From Wenxinia saemankumensis (GTDB lineage: Bacteria; Pseudomonadota; Alphaproteobacteria; Rhodobacterales; Rhodobacteraceae), in NCBI RefSeq assembly GCF_900141735.1, contig NZ_FQYO01000001.1:620001-684000 (forward strand): a stretch of DNA of 64,000 bases, given 5' to 3'. The translations under genes were made by a program, and so were the position numbers. The notes below the pieces were generated by a model. The model searched no databases and was not told where the DNA came from. It worked only from the letters and a program-made list of their open reading frames with translations. Positions 54,386 to 64,000 of this stretch are shown here, one piece after another. Positions within the stretch are counted from its first letter, which is position 1. Every line of letters begins with the position of its first letter.

Positions 54386-55417
54386 ATGGACGCCTTCCTG
54401 CTGCAAATCCTGAACGGCCTCGACAAGGGCTCGGCCTATGCGCTGATCGCCCTCGGCCTCACCCTCATCTTCGGCACGCTGGGGGTCGTGAACTTCGCCC
54501 ACGGGGCGCTCTTCATGATCGGCGCCTTCTGCGCGGTGACGCTGAACGCCATCCTCGGCCTGTCCCATCAGGTCACCGACCCCGAGCGGACCGACTTCCT
54601 CGGCAACCCGCTGCAGGTCGACGTCCCCTACGTCTACGACATCTTCGGCGAGAGCGCGGGGGCCTGGATCCTCGACTGGTCCGTCCCGCTGGCGATCCTG
54701 CTGGCGATCCCCGTGATGCTGGTGATCGGCATCGTGATGGAGCGCGGCCTGATCCGCCACTTCTACAAGCGCCCGCATGCCGACCAGATCCTCGTGACCT
54801 TCGGCCTCGCCATCGTGCTGCAGGAGATCATCAAGGCCTTCTACGGTGCCAATCCGATCCCCACCCCGGCGCCCGACGCGCTGCGCGGCTCGGTCGATTT
54901 CGGCGCCTGGCTCGGCCTGCAGGCGGGCAGCGTGATCTACCCGGTCTGGCGGCTGGTCTACTTCTTCTTCGCCGGGATCATCATCGCCGGGGTCTTTGCC
55001 TTCCTGCAGTTCACCACCTTCGGCATGGTCGTCCGCGCCGGCATGGCGGACCGCGAGACGGTGGGCCTGCTCGGCATCGACATCGACCGGCGCTTCACGC
55101 TGATGTTCGGCCTCGCCGCGATCGTCGCGGGGCTGGCGGGGGTAATGTACACACCGATCCTCTCGCCCAACTACCACATGGGAATGGACTTCCTCGTCCT
55201 CAGCTTCGTCGTGGTGGTGGTGGGCGGCATGGGCTCGCTGCCCGGCGCCGTCGCCGCGGGGTTCCTCCTGGGGATCCTGCAGAGCTTCGCCTCGATGAAC
55301 GCGGTCAAGTCGCTGCTGCCCGGCATCGACCAGATCATCATCTACCTGGTTGCCATCGTCATCCTGCTCACCCGGCCGCGCGGCCTGCTGGGCCGCAAGG
55401 GCGTGATGGAGGAGTAG
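54386..55417 (+). CDS. LivH-type ABC transporter permease
   Basis: A 343-residue membrane protein of the LivH/UrtB family with about eight helices. It starts [30 protein letters not shown], has the conserved [22 protein letters not shown] and ends in a [10 protein letters not shown] signature. It forms the channel with the next permease. An extra ~50-residue loop ([15 protein letters not shown]...) follows the second helix. The next gene starts 4 bp after its stop. Confidence 0.92.
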   Translation: MDAFLLQILNGLDKGSAYALIALGLTLIFGTLGVVNFAHGALFMIGAFCAVTLNAILGLSHQVTDPERTDFLGNPLQVDVPYVYDIFGESAGAWILDWSVPLAILLAIPVMLVIGIVMERGLIRHFYKRPHADQILVTFGLAIVLQEIIKAFYGANPIPTPAPDALRGSVDFGAWLGLQAGSVIYPVWRLVYFFFAGIIIAGVFAFLQFTTFGMVVRAGMADRETVGLLGIDIDRRFTLMFGLAAIVAGLAGVMYTPILSPNYHMGMDFLVLSFVVVVVGGMGSLPGAVAAGFLLGILQSFASMNAVKSLLPGIDQIIIYLVAIVILLTRPRGLLGRKGVMEE

Positions 55418-55421
55418 GACA

Positions 55422-56630
55422 ATGCTCGGACTTCACGGACGCGATCTCACCCTCTTCCTGGTCGTCACGGCGCTGGTCGTGTTCGCCCCGGTGATCCTCA
55501 ACCCCTTTCCGATCGGGTCGAGCCTGGCCCAGTTCAACGCCGGCTACCCGGACCTGATGCAGCGCTTCGTGATCTACGGGATCTTCGCGATCGGCTTCAA
55601 CATCCTGTTCGGCCTGACGGGCTACCTGTCCTTCGGCCACGCGGCCTTCCTCGGGCTCGGCTCCTACGCCGCGGTCTGGATGTTCAAGCTGCTCAGCATG
55701 AACGTCATCCCGGCGCTGATCCTCAGCACCGTGGTGGCCGGGCTCTTCGCACTGGTGATCGGCTTCATCTCGCTGCGGCGGTCGGGGATCTACTTCTCGA
55801 TCCTGACGCTGGCCTTCGCGCAGATGATGTACGCGCTCGCCTATTCGGTGCTGACGCCGATCACCAACGGCGAGACGGGCCTGCAGCTGGCGCTGGACGA
55901 TCCGCGCATCCTCGACGGGGGCGAGCGGCCGACCTCGCTGCCGGTCACGGACCTCTTCGGGCTCGAGATGCGCGAGACCACGGTGCTGCACATGGGATCG
56001 TGGGAGTTCACCATCGGCGCGGGCTACTACTTCGCCGGGATCCTGATGCTGATCGCCTTCTACCTGTCGATCCGGATCTTCCGCTCGCCCTTCGGGATGA
56101 TGCTGCGGGCGGTGAAGTCGAACCAGAACCGGATGAACTATACCGGCCTCAACACCCGGCCCTACACGCTGGCCGCCTTCGTGATCTCGGGCATGTATGC
56201 CGGCCTCGCCGGCGGGCTTCTGGCCGCGATGGACCCCCTCGCCGGGGCAGAGCGGATGCAGTGGACCGCGAGCGGCGAGGTGGTGCTGATGACCATCCTC
56301 GGCGGGGCGGGCACGCTGCTGGGCCCCGTCCTGGGCGCCGGCCTGATCAAGTACTTCGAGAACATCTTCTCCAAGATCAACGACGGTGTCCTGCATGCCT
56401 GGTTCGGCGCCGTGCCCGACGGGATGGAGGATGTCCTCGTCACGGTCTTCCACCCCTTCGTGGGCAAGGGCTGGCACCTGACGCTGGGTCTGATGTTCAT
56501 GGCCGTCGTCATCTTCCTGCCCGGCGGGCTGGTCGAGGGCGGCACGCGGATCGGCCGGCTGTTCCGCCGCCGGGGCCGCAACGCGGGCGGCGCCGAGGCC
56601 GAGGCCGCCGCCAAGCACCCTGCCGAATAA
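55422..56630 (+). CDS. LivM-type ABC transporter permease
   Basis: A 402-residue permease of the LivM/UrtC family with about nine helices. [24 protein letters not shown] and [23 protein letters not shown] are family hallmarks. A loop of ~60 residues with [12 protein letters not shown] and [11 protein letters not shown] is periplasmic. The C-terminal tail is Arg/Ala-rich. It pairs with the LivH-type permease, and the ATPase gene begins 12 bp after its stop. Confidence 0.92.
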   Translation: MLGLHGRDLTLFLVVTALVVFAPVILNPFPIGSSLAQFNAGYPDLMQRFVIYGIFAIGFNILFGLTGYLSFGHAAFLGLGSYAAVWMFKLLSMNVIPALILSTVVAGLFALVIGFISLRRSGIYFSILTLAFAQMMYALAYSVLTPITNGETGLQLALDDPRILDGGERPTSLPVTDLFGLEMRETTVLHMGSWEFTIGAGYYFAGILMLIAFYLSIRIFRSPFGMMLRAVKSNQNRMNYTGLNTRPYTLAAFVISGMYAGLAGGLLAAMDPLAGAERMQWTASGEVVLMTILGGAGTLLGPVLGAGLIKYFENIFSKINDGVLHAWFGAVPDGMEDVLVTVFHPFVGKGWHLTLGLMFMAVVIFLPGGLVEGGTRIGRLFRRRGRNAGGAEAEAAAKHPAE

Positions 56631-56642
56631 GGAGCGCGCGAG

Positions 56643-57401
56643 ATGGGCATTCTCGAGGTCAAGGGCGTCAACAAGCGCTTCGGCGGCTTGCAGGCGCTGG
56701 GGGACGTGAACCTCTCCGTTGCCGAGCGGACGGTCCACGCCATCATCGGGCCGAACGGGGCGGGGAAGTCGACGCTGCTGAACTGCCTCGTCGGCAAGCT
56801 GATCCCCGACAGCGGGTCGGTCATGTTCGACGGCAAGTCGGTGCTGGGGCGCAAGCCGCACGAGATCAACCAGATGGGCATCTCCCGCGTGTTCCAGACG
56901 CCCGAGATCTTCGCCGATCTGACGGTGCTGGAGAACGTGATGATCCCCTGCTTCGCCCGCCGCGACGGGGCGTTCCGGATGCACGCGCTCCGCTCCGTCC
57001 GGTCCGAGGGCGGGATCCGCGACCAGGCCGAGGCGATGCTGGCCGACGTGTCGATGCTGGAGAAGGCGGGCGCCCATGCGGGCAGCCTGTCCCGCGGGGA
57101 CAAGCGGCGGCTCGAGATGGCGATGTGCCTGGTGCAGGAGCCGAAGCTGCTGCTGCTGGACGAGCCGACGGCGGGCATGGCGCGGGCCGACACCAACAAC
57201 ACGATCGACCTGCTGAAGGAGATCAAGGACAAGCGCCCGATCACCATGTGCATCATCGAGCACGACATGCATGTCGTCTTCAGCCTCGCCGAGCGGATCA
57301 CCGTGCTCGCCCAGGGCACGCCGCTGATCGAGGACACGCCGGACAACATCAAGGGCCATCCCAAGGTGCGCGAAGCGTATCTGGGCGAGGCGCAGGTCTG
57401 A
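56643..57401 (+). CDS. LivG-type ABC transporter ATP-binding protein
   Basis: A 252-residue ATPase. Walker A is GPNGAGKSTLLN, the ABC signature is written SLSRGDKRRLEMAMCLV, Walker B is LLLLDEPTAGMARADT, and the H-loop is IEHDMHVVFSL. The signature lacks the common LSGGQ and follows the LSxGDxRRLE form usual in LivG/UrtD proteins. Second half of the ATPase pair lies just downstream. Confidence 0.93.
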   Translation: MGILEVKGVNKRFGGLQALGDVNLSVAERTVHAIIGPNGAGKSTLLNCLVGKLIPDSGSVMFDGKSVLGRKPHEINQMGISRVFQTPEIFADLTVLENVMIPCFARRDGAFRMHALRSVRSEGGIRDQAEAMLADVSMLEKAGAHAGSLSRGDKRRLEMAMCLVQEPKLLLLDEPTAGMARADTNNTIDLLKEIKDKRPITMCIIEHDMHVVFSLAERITVLAQGTPLIEDTPDNIKGHPKVREAYLGEAQV

Positions 57402-57415
57402 GGGACGAGCGAGAA

Positions 57416-58189
57416 ATGACCCATATCGAGGCGATCCGCCCCCACGGGGCCTTCGACAGGAACCGCAACATGGCCGGCACCTCGGCCAAGTATCTCTCCG
57501 TCTGGGGCATCCAGGCCTATTACGGCGAGAGCTACATCGTGCAGGATGTCAGCTTCGACATCCACGAGGGCGAGATCCTCGCCCTGCTGGGCCGCAACGG
57601 GGCGGGCAAGACCTCGACCCTGCGGACGATCGCGCGGCTCGACAACCCGGCGCTGAAGCACGGCGAGATCTGGCTCGACCACCAGCCTCTGCACACGATG
57701 CGCGCGCATCAGGCCGCGCAGGCCGGTATCGCGCTGGTGCCCGAGGACCGCCGCATCATTCCCGGCCTGACGGTCGAGGAGAACCTGCGCCTCGCCCAGA
57801 TCCAGCCCCCCGTCGGCTGGTCGCTGAGCCGGATCTACGAGCTCTTCCCCCGCCTCGGCGAGCGGCGCCAGCAGGAGGGGGTGACCCTGTCGGGGGGCGA
57901 GCAGCAGATGCTCGCCATCGCCCGCGCGCTGGCCCGCGACATCAAGGTGCTGCTGCTGGACGAGCCCTACGAGGGCCTCGCCCCCGTCATCGTGCAGGAG
58001 ATCGCAAAAACGCTCGCCATCATCCGCGACCAGGGGATCACCACGATCATCGTGGAGCAGAACGCCGTGGCCGCGCTGAAGCTTGCGGATCGCGCCGTGA
58101 TCCTCGACACCGGGTCCGTGGTCTTCGACGGCTCGGCGCAGGAGGTGCTGGACGACGAGGCGCTGCGATCGAAATACCTCGCCATCTGA
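57416..58189 (+). CDS. LivF-type ABC transporter ATP-binding protein
   Basis: A 257-residue ATPase. Walker A is [13 protein letters not shown], the signature is [16 protein letters not shown], Walker B is [15 protein letters not shown], and the H-loop region is [15 protein letters not shown]. An N-terminal extension of about 20 residues precedes the usual start; the ATG at 57416 has GAGCGAG as a weak ribosome site. A GC-rich hairpin-capable stretch (58199-58230) lies before the acs gene. Confidence 0.93.
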   Translation: MTHIEAIRPHGAFDRNRNMAGTSAKYLSVWGIQAYYGESYIVQDVSFDIHEGEILALLGRNGAGKTSTLRTIARLDNPALKHGEIWLDHQPLHTMRAHQAAQAGIALVPEDRRIIPGLTVEENLRLAQIQPPVGWSLSRIYELFPRLGERRQQEGVTLSGGEQQMLAIARALARDIKVLLLDEPYEGLAPVIVQEIAKTLAIIRDQGITTIIVEQNAVAALKLADRAVILDTGSVVFDGSAQEVLDDEALRSKYLAI

Positions 58190-58247
58190 GGCGAGACGCC
58201 CCCGGGCGCGGCTGCGGCCCCCGGGGGCGCCAACGGGAGGACAGGAC

Positions 58248-60194
58248 ATGAAAGACAGCTACGAGCCGAATGCCGAGATGGCCCGCGCCGCCCATGCGGA
58301 CAAGGCGACCTACGACCGGATGTATGCCGAGTCCGTCGAGGACCCCGCCGCCTTCTGGGCCGAGCACGGCAAGCGCCTCGACTGGATCAAGCCGTTCACG
58401 AGGGTCAAGGAGACAAGCTTCGACTTCGGAAACGTGTCGATCAGGTGGTTCGAGGACGGCACGCTCAACGTCGCCGCCAATTGCATCGACCGCCACCTCG
58501 CGGAGCGCGGCGACCAGACCGCCATCATCTGGGAGCCGGACGAGGCGGGCGACGAGGCGCAGCATATCAGCTACCGCCAGTTGCACGCCCATGTCTGCAA
58601 GTTCGCCAACGTGCTGAAGGAGCTGGGCGTGGGACGGGGCGACCGGGTCGTCCTCTACCTGCCGATGATCCCGCAGGCCGCCTATGCGATGCTCGCCTGC
58701 GCGCGGATCGGCGCGGTCCATTCCATCGTCTTCGCCGGCTTCTCGCCCGACGCGCTGGCGAACCGGATCGACGATTGCCAGGCCAAGGTCGTCATCACCG
58801 CCGACGGCGCGCCGCGCGGCGGCCGGGTGACGAACCTCAAGGACAACGTGAACAAGGCGCTGGTGAACTCGAACGAGGATCCCAAGGTCCTGATCGTCAA
58901 GCGCACCGGCCAGCAGATCGCCTTCCGCGCCGAGGGGGATTACTGGCTGCACGAGATGGAGGCGCAGGTCTCGAACGATTGCCCGCCCGAGGAGATGGGG
59001 GCCGAGGATCCGCTCTTCATCCTCTACACCTCCGGCTCGACCGGCAAGCCGAAGGGCGTCGTCCACACCTCCGGCGGCTACCTCGCCTATGCGGCGATGA
59101 CCCACCAGTACACGTTCGACTACCATGACGGCGACGTCTTCTGGTGCACCGCCGATGTCGGCTGGGTTACGGGGCATAGCTACATCGTCTACGGCCCGCT
59201 CGCGAACGGGGCCACGACGATCATGTTCGAGGGCGTGCCGACCTATCCCGATGCCGGCCGCTTCTGGGCCGTCTGCGAGAAGCACAGGGTCAACCAGTTC
59301 TACACCGCCCCCACTGCGATCCGCGCCCTGATGGGCAAGGGGACCGAGCCGGTCGAGAGATACGATCTCTCCGATCTCAAGGTGCTGGGCACCGTAGGCG
59401 AGCCGATCAATCCCGAGGCCTGGACCTGGTACAACGAGGTCGTCGGCAAGGGCCGCGTGCCCATCGTCGACACCTGGTGGCAGACCGAGACGGGCGGCCA
59501 CCTGATCACCCCCCTGCCCGGCGCGACGGCGACCAAGCCGGGATCGGCCACCCTGCCCTTCTTCGGCATCCGGCCGGTTGTGCTGGAGGCCGAGAGCGGC
59601 AAGGTCGTCGAGGGGAACCCGGCGGAGGGCGTCCTCGCCATCGCGGACAGCTGGCCGGGGCAGATGCGCACCGTCTGGGGCGATCACGACCGGTTCGAGG
59701 CGACCTACTTCCAGCAGTACAAGGGCTATTACTTCACCGGCGACGGCTGCCGCCGGGACGAGGACGGCTATTACTGGATCACCGGCCGCGTGGACGACGT
59801 GATCAACGTGAGCGGTCACCGCATGGGCACGGCCGAGGTCGAGAGCGCGCTCGTCGCCCACGAAAAGGTCGCCGAGGCGGCCGTGGTCGGCTACCCGCAC
59901 GACGTGAAGGGCCAGGGCATCTACGCCTATGTCACGCTGATGGGCGGGCAGGAGCCGTCGGACGGGCTGAAGAAGGAGCTGGCCGACTGGGTCCGGCAGG
60001 AGATCGGACCGATCGCCAAGCCCGACCTGATCCAGTTCGCGCCCGGCCTGCCCAAGACCCGCTCGGGCAAGATCATGCGCCGGATCCTGCGCAAGATCGC
60101 CGAGAACGATTACGGCGCGCTTGGCGACACCTCGACCCTGGCCGAGCCCGAGGTCGTCGACGACCTGATCGAGAACCGGCAGAACCGGCGCTGA
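58248..60194 (+). CDS. acsA: acetyl-CoA synthetase
   Basis: A 648-residue AMP-forming enzyme that activates acetate to acetyl-CoA through acetyl-AMP. The phosphate loop is [16 protein letters not shown], the acyl pocket region has [19 protein letters not shown], and the C-terminal catalytic lysine is Lys608 in TRSGKIMRR, the site acetylated for control in related enzymes. The Trp of WWQTETGG is the residue that in Acs limits the pocket to acetate. GGGAGGACAGGAC precedes the ATG. Last gene of the ScfR-linked transporter operon. Confidence 0.95.
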   Translation: MKDSYEPNAEMARAAHADKATYDRMYAESVEDPAAFWAEHGKRLDWIKPFTRVKETSFDFGNVSIRWFEDGTLNVAANCIDRHLAERGDQTAIIWEPDEAGDEAQHISYRQLHAHVCKFANVLKELGVGRGDRVVLYLPMIPQAAYAMLACARIGAVHSIVFAGFSPDALANRIDDCQAKVVITADGAPRGGRVTNLKDNVNKALVNSNEDPKVLIVKRTGQQIAFRAEGDYWLHEMEAQVSNDCPPEEMGAEDPLFILYTSGSTGKPKGVVHTSGGYLAYAAMTHQYTFDYHDGDVFWCTADVGWVTGHSYIVYGPLANGATTIMFEGVPTYPDAGRFWAVCEKHRVNQFYTAPTAIRALMGKGTEPVERYDLSDLKVLGTVGEPINPEAWTWYNEVVGKGRVPIVDTWWQTETGGHLITPLPGATATKPGSATLPFFGIRPVVLEAESGKVVEGNPAEGVLAIADSWPGQMRTVWGDHDRFEATYFQQYKGYYFTGDGCRRDEDGYYWITGRVDDVINVSGHRMGTAEVESALVAHEKVAEAAVVGYPHDVKGQGIYAYVTLMGGQEPSDGLKKELADWVRQEIGPIAKPDLIQFAPGLPKTRSGKIMRRILRKIAENDYGALGDTSTLAEPEVVDDLIENRQNRR

Positions 60195-60204
60195 GGCGCC
60201 GCCC

Positions 60205-60229
60205 CCGGGCGCCCCGCTTGCGCCCGGGC
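60205..60229 (+). terminator. terminator-like hairpin after acetyl-CoA synthetase
   Basis: A perfect 9-bp GC stem (60205-60213 with 60221-60229) and a 7-nt loop lie 10 nt after the stop, followed by CCCTTCGGG. No strong T-run. Confidence 0.6.
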
Positions 60230-60371
60230 CCTTCGGGACTGCCGGGTGGGGTGAGCCGGGGTTAATGCCCCGGTTACCACCTGCCGCGATTCCCGGCCGG
60301 ATCATGGCGCCGCCGTGGTAGGATGGGACCGGAAGGCCAGAACCGGCCTGCAATCCCGAATGGAGAGCCTC

Positions 60372-60974
60372 ATGGAACCGATCGCCCCGGCGACGTCCAT
60401 GGCGGCGGTCCCCCGCCCCATGGCCGACCTACGCCCCGCCGCCGACGCGGCGGCCCTGACCACCGACCCCAATCCCGCCGCGCCGCTGGGCGCCGCCCCG
60501 GCCTTCGCCCCCGCCTCCACCGCGCAGGCGGGAGAGGTCGCGCGCGCCCAGATCGGTGCGCCGGACGGCCTGCGCGGCACGCCGCGCGTCCTCAAGCCCT
60601 TCGGCATCACGATGCTGCCCCGCGACGCCGAAGGCGGGCGCACCCCGCCGGGCGGCGCGGGGGGCGGGGACGAGGCCGGATCACCGGACGCGGCCGCATC
60701 CCGCGCGGCGCCGCGCGGATCGGATCGGCCGGGATCGCCGCCGCCGGGTTCGACCCCGCCGGTCCCGCAGCAATCGGACGCGGAGCCGGGGGATTCGGCC
60801 CCGCCCGGGCCGGCCAACGACGGGGCCGGCCCGAGCGATCGCTCCGCCGCTGCGCCCCGATCCGACCCGGTACCTGACGCGCCCCCCGCCCGGTCCGGCG
60901 ACCGGTCCAGCGACCAGTCCGGCGCCCCGGACACTCGCGCCGCACCGGCCGACCGCGACCCGCCCCCCGCCTGA
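60372..60974 (+). CDS. hypothetical Pro/Ala-rich disordered protein
   Basis: A 200-residue open frame with GGAGAG before the ATG at 60372. The first half has a weakly ordered stretch (PDGLRGTPRVLKPFGITMLPRDAEGG); the second half is almost only Pro, Ala, Gly, Ser, Asp and Arg, so it is likely disordered. No family, signal peptide or membrane helix is recognised. It lies between acs and accB on the same strand. Codon third positions look GC-rich as in neighbours, but high GC also favours chance open frames, so reality is uncertain. Confidence 0.45.
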   Translation: MEPIAPATSMAAVPRPMADLRPAADAAALTTDPNPAAPLGAAPAFAPASTAQAGEVARAQIGAPDGLRGTPRVLKPFGITMLPRDAEGGRTPPGGAGGGDEAGSPDAAASRAAPRGSDRPGSPPPGSTPPVPQQSDAEPGDSAPPGPANDGAGPSDRSAAAPRSDPVPDAPPARSGDRSSDQSGAPDTRAAPADRDPPPA

Positions 60975-61135
60975 CGCTGGGGCAAGGGGCGGTCCCGGGC
61001 CGCCCCGTTTCGCCCCGGCTTTTCCGCGCCCTCCCCTTGGCCTATAACACCGGGCAAACCGCCGGATCGGCGCCCGCTCCCGGGCGTCCGGGACAGAGCG
61101 GGGAACATTCGCCGGGCGCAAGGGGACAGACCGAT

Positions 61136-61630
61136 ATGGGCAAGGCCGACACACACGAAAGCGACGTCAGCTTCATCCGCGCGCTCGCCGAGCTGCTGCA
61201 GGAGAACGACCTGACCGAACTCGAGGTGAAACGCGAATACGGCGACGAGGGGCGGCTGAACGTCCGCGTCTCCCGCGCCGCGCCGCCGGCCCCGGTCCAG
61301 CAGCATGTCGCCCCCGCCCCCGCCGCGCCGGCGACGCCCCAGGCGCCCGCGACGCCCCAGCAGGCGGCGACCCCGACCGCCGACCCGGCCAGCCATCCCG
61401 GCGCCGTCACCTCGCCCATGGTGGGCACCGTCTACCTGCAGGGCGAGCCCGGCTCTCCGCCCTTTGTCAGCACCGGCGACAGCGTGAAGGAGGGCGATAC
61501 CCTCCTAATCATCGAGGCGATGAAGACGATGAACCAGATCCCGGCCCCGCGGTCGGGCACGGTCAAGCGCATCCTCGTCGAGGATGGCGGGCCGGTCGAA
61601 TACGGCGCGCCCCTGATGATCATCGAATGA
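61136..61630 (+). CDS. accB: biotin carboxyl carrier protein of acetyl-CoA carboxylase
   Basis: A 164-residue protein carrying biotin for acetyl-CoA carboxylase in fatty-acid synthesis. N terminus binds accC ([21 protein letters not shown]), a Pro/Ala-rich swinging linker spans ~48-85, and the biotin site is EAMKTM with Lys130. The thumb-like loop before it is also present ([12 protein letters not shown]). accC starts 10 bp downstream. Confidence 0.95.
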   Translation: MGKADTHESDVSFIRALAELLQENDLTELEVKREYGDEGRLNVRVSRAAPPAPVQQHVAPAPAAPATPQAPATPQQAATPTADPASHPGAVTSPMVGTVYLQGEPGSPPFVSTGDSVKEGDTLLIIEAMKTMNQIPAPRSGTVKRILVEDGGPVEYGAPLMIIE

Positions 61631-61640
61631 GGGCAAGCCC

Positions 61641-62987
61641 ATGTTCGACAAGATCCTGATCGCCAACCGGGGCGAGATCGCCCTGCGCGTCATCCGCGCC
61701 GCGCGCGAGATGGGCATCGCCACCGTGGCGGTCCACTCGACGGCCGATTCCGACGCGATGCACGTGCGCATGGCGGACGAGGCCATCTGCATCGGCCCCC
61801 CGCCCAGCCCGCAATCCTACCTCTCCTTCCCCGCGATCCTCTCCGCCTGCGAGATCACGGGCGCGCAGGCGATCCATCCGGGCTACGGCTTCCTGTCCGA
61901 GAACGCCGCTTTCGTGCAGGCGGTCGAGGATCACGGCCTGACCTTCATCGGCCCCTCGGCCGAGCATATCCGCATCATGGGCGACAAGATCACCGCCAAG
62001 GAGACGGCGAAGCGGCTGGGCATCCCGGTCGTCCCCGGCTCGGACGGGGGCGTGCCCGATCTCGTCTCGGCCCGGGCCGTCGCCCGCGACATCGGCTACC
62101 CGGTCATCATCAAGGCGACGGCCGGCGGCGGCGGCCGCGGCATGAAGGTCGCCCATGACGACCGCGAGATGGAGCGCGCCTTCCAGACCGCGCGGTCCGA
62201 GGCGAAGGCCGCCTTCGGCAACGACGAGGTCTATATCGAGAAGTATCTCGGGCAGCCCCGCCACATCGAGATCCAGGTCTTCGGCGACGGCAAGGGCGGC
62301 GCGGTCCATCTCGGCGAGCGGGACTGCTCGCTGCAGCGGCGCCACCAGAAGGTTCTGGAAGAGGCCCCCGGTCCCGTCATCACCCCCGAACAGCGCGCGC
62401 GGATCGGCAGGATCTGTGCCGATGCCGTGGCCGAGATCGGCTATGCCGGCGCCGGCACGGTGGAATTCCTGTTCGAGAACGGCGAATTCTATTTCATCGA
62501 GATGAATACCCGCCTGCAGGTGGAGCATCCGGTCACGGAAGGGATCTTCGGCGTGGACCTCGTGCGCGAGCAGATCCGCGTCGCCTCCGGCCTGCCGATG
62601 TCGTTCGGGCAGGACGATCTCGTCATCAACGGCCATTCCATCGAGGTGCGGATCAATGCCGAGACCGTGCCCGATTTCGCCCCGCGTCCCGGCAAGATCA
62701 CCCAGTACCACGCGCCGGGCGGTCTGGGCGTCCGGATGGATTCGGCGCTCTACGACGGCTACCGCGTCCCGCCCTACTACGATTCGCTGATCGCCAAGCT
62801 GATCGTGCATGGCCGCGACCGGCCCGAGGCGCTGTCGCGCCTCGCCCGCGCGCTGGGCGAGCTCATCATCGACGGGGTCGAGACGACGATCCCCCTCTTC
62901 AACGACCTGCTGGCCGAGCCCGCGATCCAGTCGGGGGATTACGACATCCACTGGCTCGAGCGCTGGCTCAAGAGCCGTTACGCCTGA
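61641..62987 (+). CDS. accC: biotin carboxylase subunit of acetyl-CoA carboxylase
   Basis: A 448-residue ATP-grasp enzyme that carboxylates the biotin on accB using bicarbonate and ATP. It begins [20 protein letters not shown], has the glycine-rich ATP loop [14 protein letters not shown], and the catalytic [14 protein letters not shown]. Complete and normal in length. The tRNA-protein transferase gene follows 13 bp later. Confidence 0.96.
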   Translation: MFDKILIANRGEIALRVIRAAREMGIATVAVHSTADSDAMHVRMADEAICIGPPPSPQSYLSFPAILSACEITGAQAIHPGYGFLSENAAFVQAVEDHGLTFIGPSAEHIRIMGDKITAKETAKRLGIPVVPGSDGGVPDLVSARAVARDIGYPVIIKATAGGGGRGMKVAHDDREMERAFQTARSEAKAAFGNDEVYIEKYLGQPRHIEIQVFGDGKGGAVHLGERDCSLQRRHQKVLEEAPGPVITPEQRARIGRICADAVAEIGYAGAGTVEFLFENGEFYFIEMNTRLQVEHPVTEGIFGVDLVREQIRVASGLPMSFGQDDLVINGHSIEVRINAETVPDFAPRPGKITQYHAPGGLGVRMDSALYDGYRVPPYYDSLIAKLIVHGRDRPEALSRLARALGELIIDGVETTIPLFNDLLAEPAIQSGDYDIHWLERWLKSRYA

Positions 62988-63000
62988 GGCCCGCCCGGCC

Positions 63001-63648
63001 ATGGCCCTGACGGCCCGCACGCTGCTCTCGGCCTATGCGGCGGGCGTCTTCCCGATGTCGGAAAGCCGGACCGACCCGGACCTGTTCTGGGTCGATCCGA
63101 AGCGGCGGGGCATTATCCCGCTGGAGGGCTTCCGCATCTCGCGCTCGCTGGCGCGGGTGCTGCGGCGGGACCGGTTCCACATCACGATCGACACCGCCTT
63201 CGACGCGGTGGTCGACGGCTGCGCCGACCGGGACGAGACATGGATCAACCCGACGATCCGCCGGCTCTACGGCGAGCTCCACCGGCTGGGCCACGGCCAT
63301 TCGGTCGAGGTCTGGGACGGCCCCGCCCCCGGGGCCGCGCTGGTCGGCGGGGTCTACGGCGTGACGCTGGGCGCGGCCTTCTTCGGCGAGAGCATGTTCT
63401 CGCGGCAGCGGGACGCGTCGAAGGTGGCGCTGGCCTATCTCGTGGACCGGCTGCGCGCCGGCGGCTTCGCCCTGTTCGACGTGCAGTTCCTGACCGATCA
63501 TCTCGCCAGTCTCGGCGCGATCGAGGTGGACCGCAGCACCTACGGCACCCTGCTGGAGCTGGCGATCCGCGAGACTGCCTCGTGGGAGGCGCCGGGGCCA
63601 CCCGGCCCCGGTCAGGGGGTTGTGCAGCGCAGCGCCCAGACGTCGTAG
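63001..63648 (+). CDS. aat: leucyl/phenylalanyl-tRNA-protein transferase
   Basis: A 215-residue enzyme of the N-end rule pathway that adds Leu or Phe to proteins with N-terminal Arg or Lys, marking them for Clp[61 protein letters not shown] and [18 protein letters not shown] are family signatures. The last ~25 residues extend beyond the usual end and overlap the convergent DUF2155 gene by 37 bp. Confidence 0.95.
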   Translation: MALTARTLLSAYAAGVFPMSESRTDPDLFWVDPKRRGIIPLEGFRISRSLARVLRRDRFHITIDTAFDAVVDGCADRDETWINPTIRRLYGELHRLGHGHSVEVWDGPAPGAALVGGVYGVTLGAAFFGESMFSRQRDASKVALAYLVDRLRAGGFALFDVQFLTDHLASLGAIEVDRSTYGTLLELAIRETASWEAPGPPGPGQGVVQRSAQTS

Positions 63649-63983
63649 CGCGGATGGTCCATCGCGTTCAGCGCGGGGGCCGAGGCGACCATCCAGCCCT
63701 GGAAGACCGGGTCCGGCACCGCCTGGTAGAAGATGGTGAGCCATTCCCAGGCGTCGCCCGCCGCGTTGCCCGCAGGATAGCGGCACTCGCCCAGCGCGAT
63801 CGACAGGTGCCCGACCGACGCCGCCTCGCCATTGGCGAGTTCGAGATCCGTGACCTGCCCGGTGATCTTGTCGAGCACGCGGATCGTGCCGCCCGTCCCC
63901 GTCTCGGCCTGCTGGGCGGCGGCGCCGCCGGCCGTGCCGAGGCACAGCGCCACGATCGCGAGGGCGCGCGGAAGGCGGATCAT
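63612..63983 (-). CDS. DUF2155 secreted protein
   Basis: A 123-residue protein with a signal peptide ([17 protein letters not shown]) and the DUF2155 domain: [60 protein letters not shown]. The family is common in alphaproteobacteria and often adjoins an NDUFA12-type complex I gene; its function is unknown. Cysteines in ECRYP and ALRC might form a disulfide. It begins 17 bp from the window end and its 3' end overlaps aat. Confidence 0.88.
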   Translation of the reverse strand: MIRLPRALAIVALCLGTAGGAAAQQAETGTGGTIRVLDKITGQVTDLELANGEAASVGHLSIALGECRYPAGNAAGDAWEWLTIFYQAVPDPVFQGWMVASAPALNAMDHPRYDVWALRCTTP

Positions 63984-64000
63984 TCCGGGGACCAGGCTTC

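Overview
The window is one uninterrupted piece of a very GC-rich bacterial chromosome with strong G/C preference at third codon positions. Its gene families point to an alphaproteobacterium of the Rhodobacterales (Rhodobacter/Roseobacter group): heterotetrameric sarcosine oxidase with its subunits, a TrgA-type membrane protein, an RNase E with an acidic insert in its S1 domain, the alphaproteobacterial F1-ATPase inhibitor zeta (DUF1476), DUF1289, DUF2155, DUF4169, a DctB/DctD pair and an ScfR-type XRE regulator. I saw no rRNA, tRNA, insertion sequence, prophage or CRISPR array. Coding density is high and many neighbours overlap by ATGA, GTGA or TGATG, so operons can be read with some confidence.

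Layout. 1-6.4 kb (minus): sarcosine oxidase soxB, then two small membrane genes (a 52-aa protein and an acidic 29-residue-repeat protein), then soxD-soxA-soxG. 6.6-8.5 kb (plus): ccmI-ruvX-DUF1289. 8.6-15.0 kb: a sulfotransferase (minus) divergent from four glycosyltransferase genes (plus), with a perfect 11-bp inverted repeat between them; this is the most distinctive accessory block. 15.0-24 kb (minus): cysK-mechanosensitive channel, a gamma-glutamylcyclotransferase/NUDIX fusion, trgA, CPD photolyase, BCCT betaine/choline transporter. 24.2-28.1 kb (plus): a small secreted protein, L,D-transpeptidase, and a translationally coupled membrane hydrolase-cytochrome P450 pair. 28.4-33 kb (minus): DEAD-box helicase, DUF4169-RHH pair, PRC-barrel protein, fumC. 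33.2-35.8 kb: eno, exported PRC-barrel protein, cupin-tusA.

36-47 kb (minus): rne with a roughly 600-bp upstream region, a TbpB-like lipoprotein, and the contiguous array purC-purS-adh-nucleotidase-DUF3592-purQ-dctB-dctD. 47.2-50.6 kb (plus): ATPase inhibitor zeta, a short MprF-like protein, homocysteine methyltransferase. 50.7-60.2 kb: ndk, then an ScfR regulator divergent from an ABC transporter of the branched-chain amino acid class (SBP, two permeases, two ATPases) ending in acetyl-CoA synthetase. 60.4-64 kb: a disordered hypothetical protein, accB-accC, aat, and a convergent DUF2155 gene.

How the genes work together. Three scattered loci could serve one pathway, uptake and demethylation of glycine betaine: the BCCT carrier, a betaine- or folate-linked homocysteine methyltransferase, and sarcosine oxidase. 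The ScfR-ABC-acs unit looks like a self-contained system to import and activate a small carbon compound. The glycosyltransferase block should build a small, perhaps sulfated, glycoside or glycolipid whose structure cannot be read from the sequence. Most of the rest is housekeeping.
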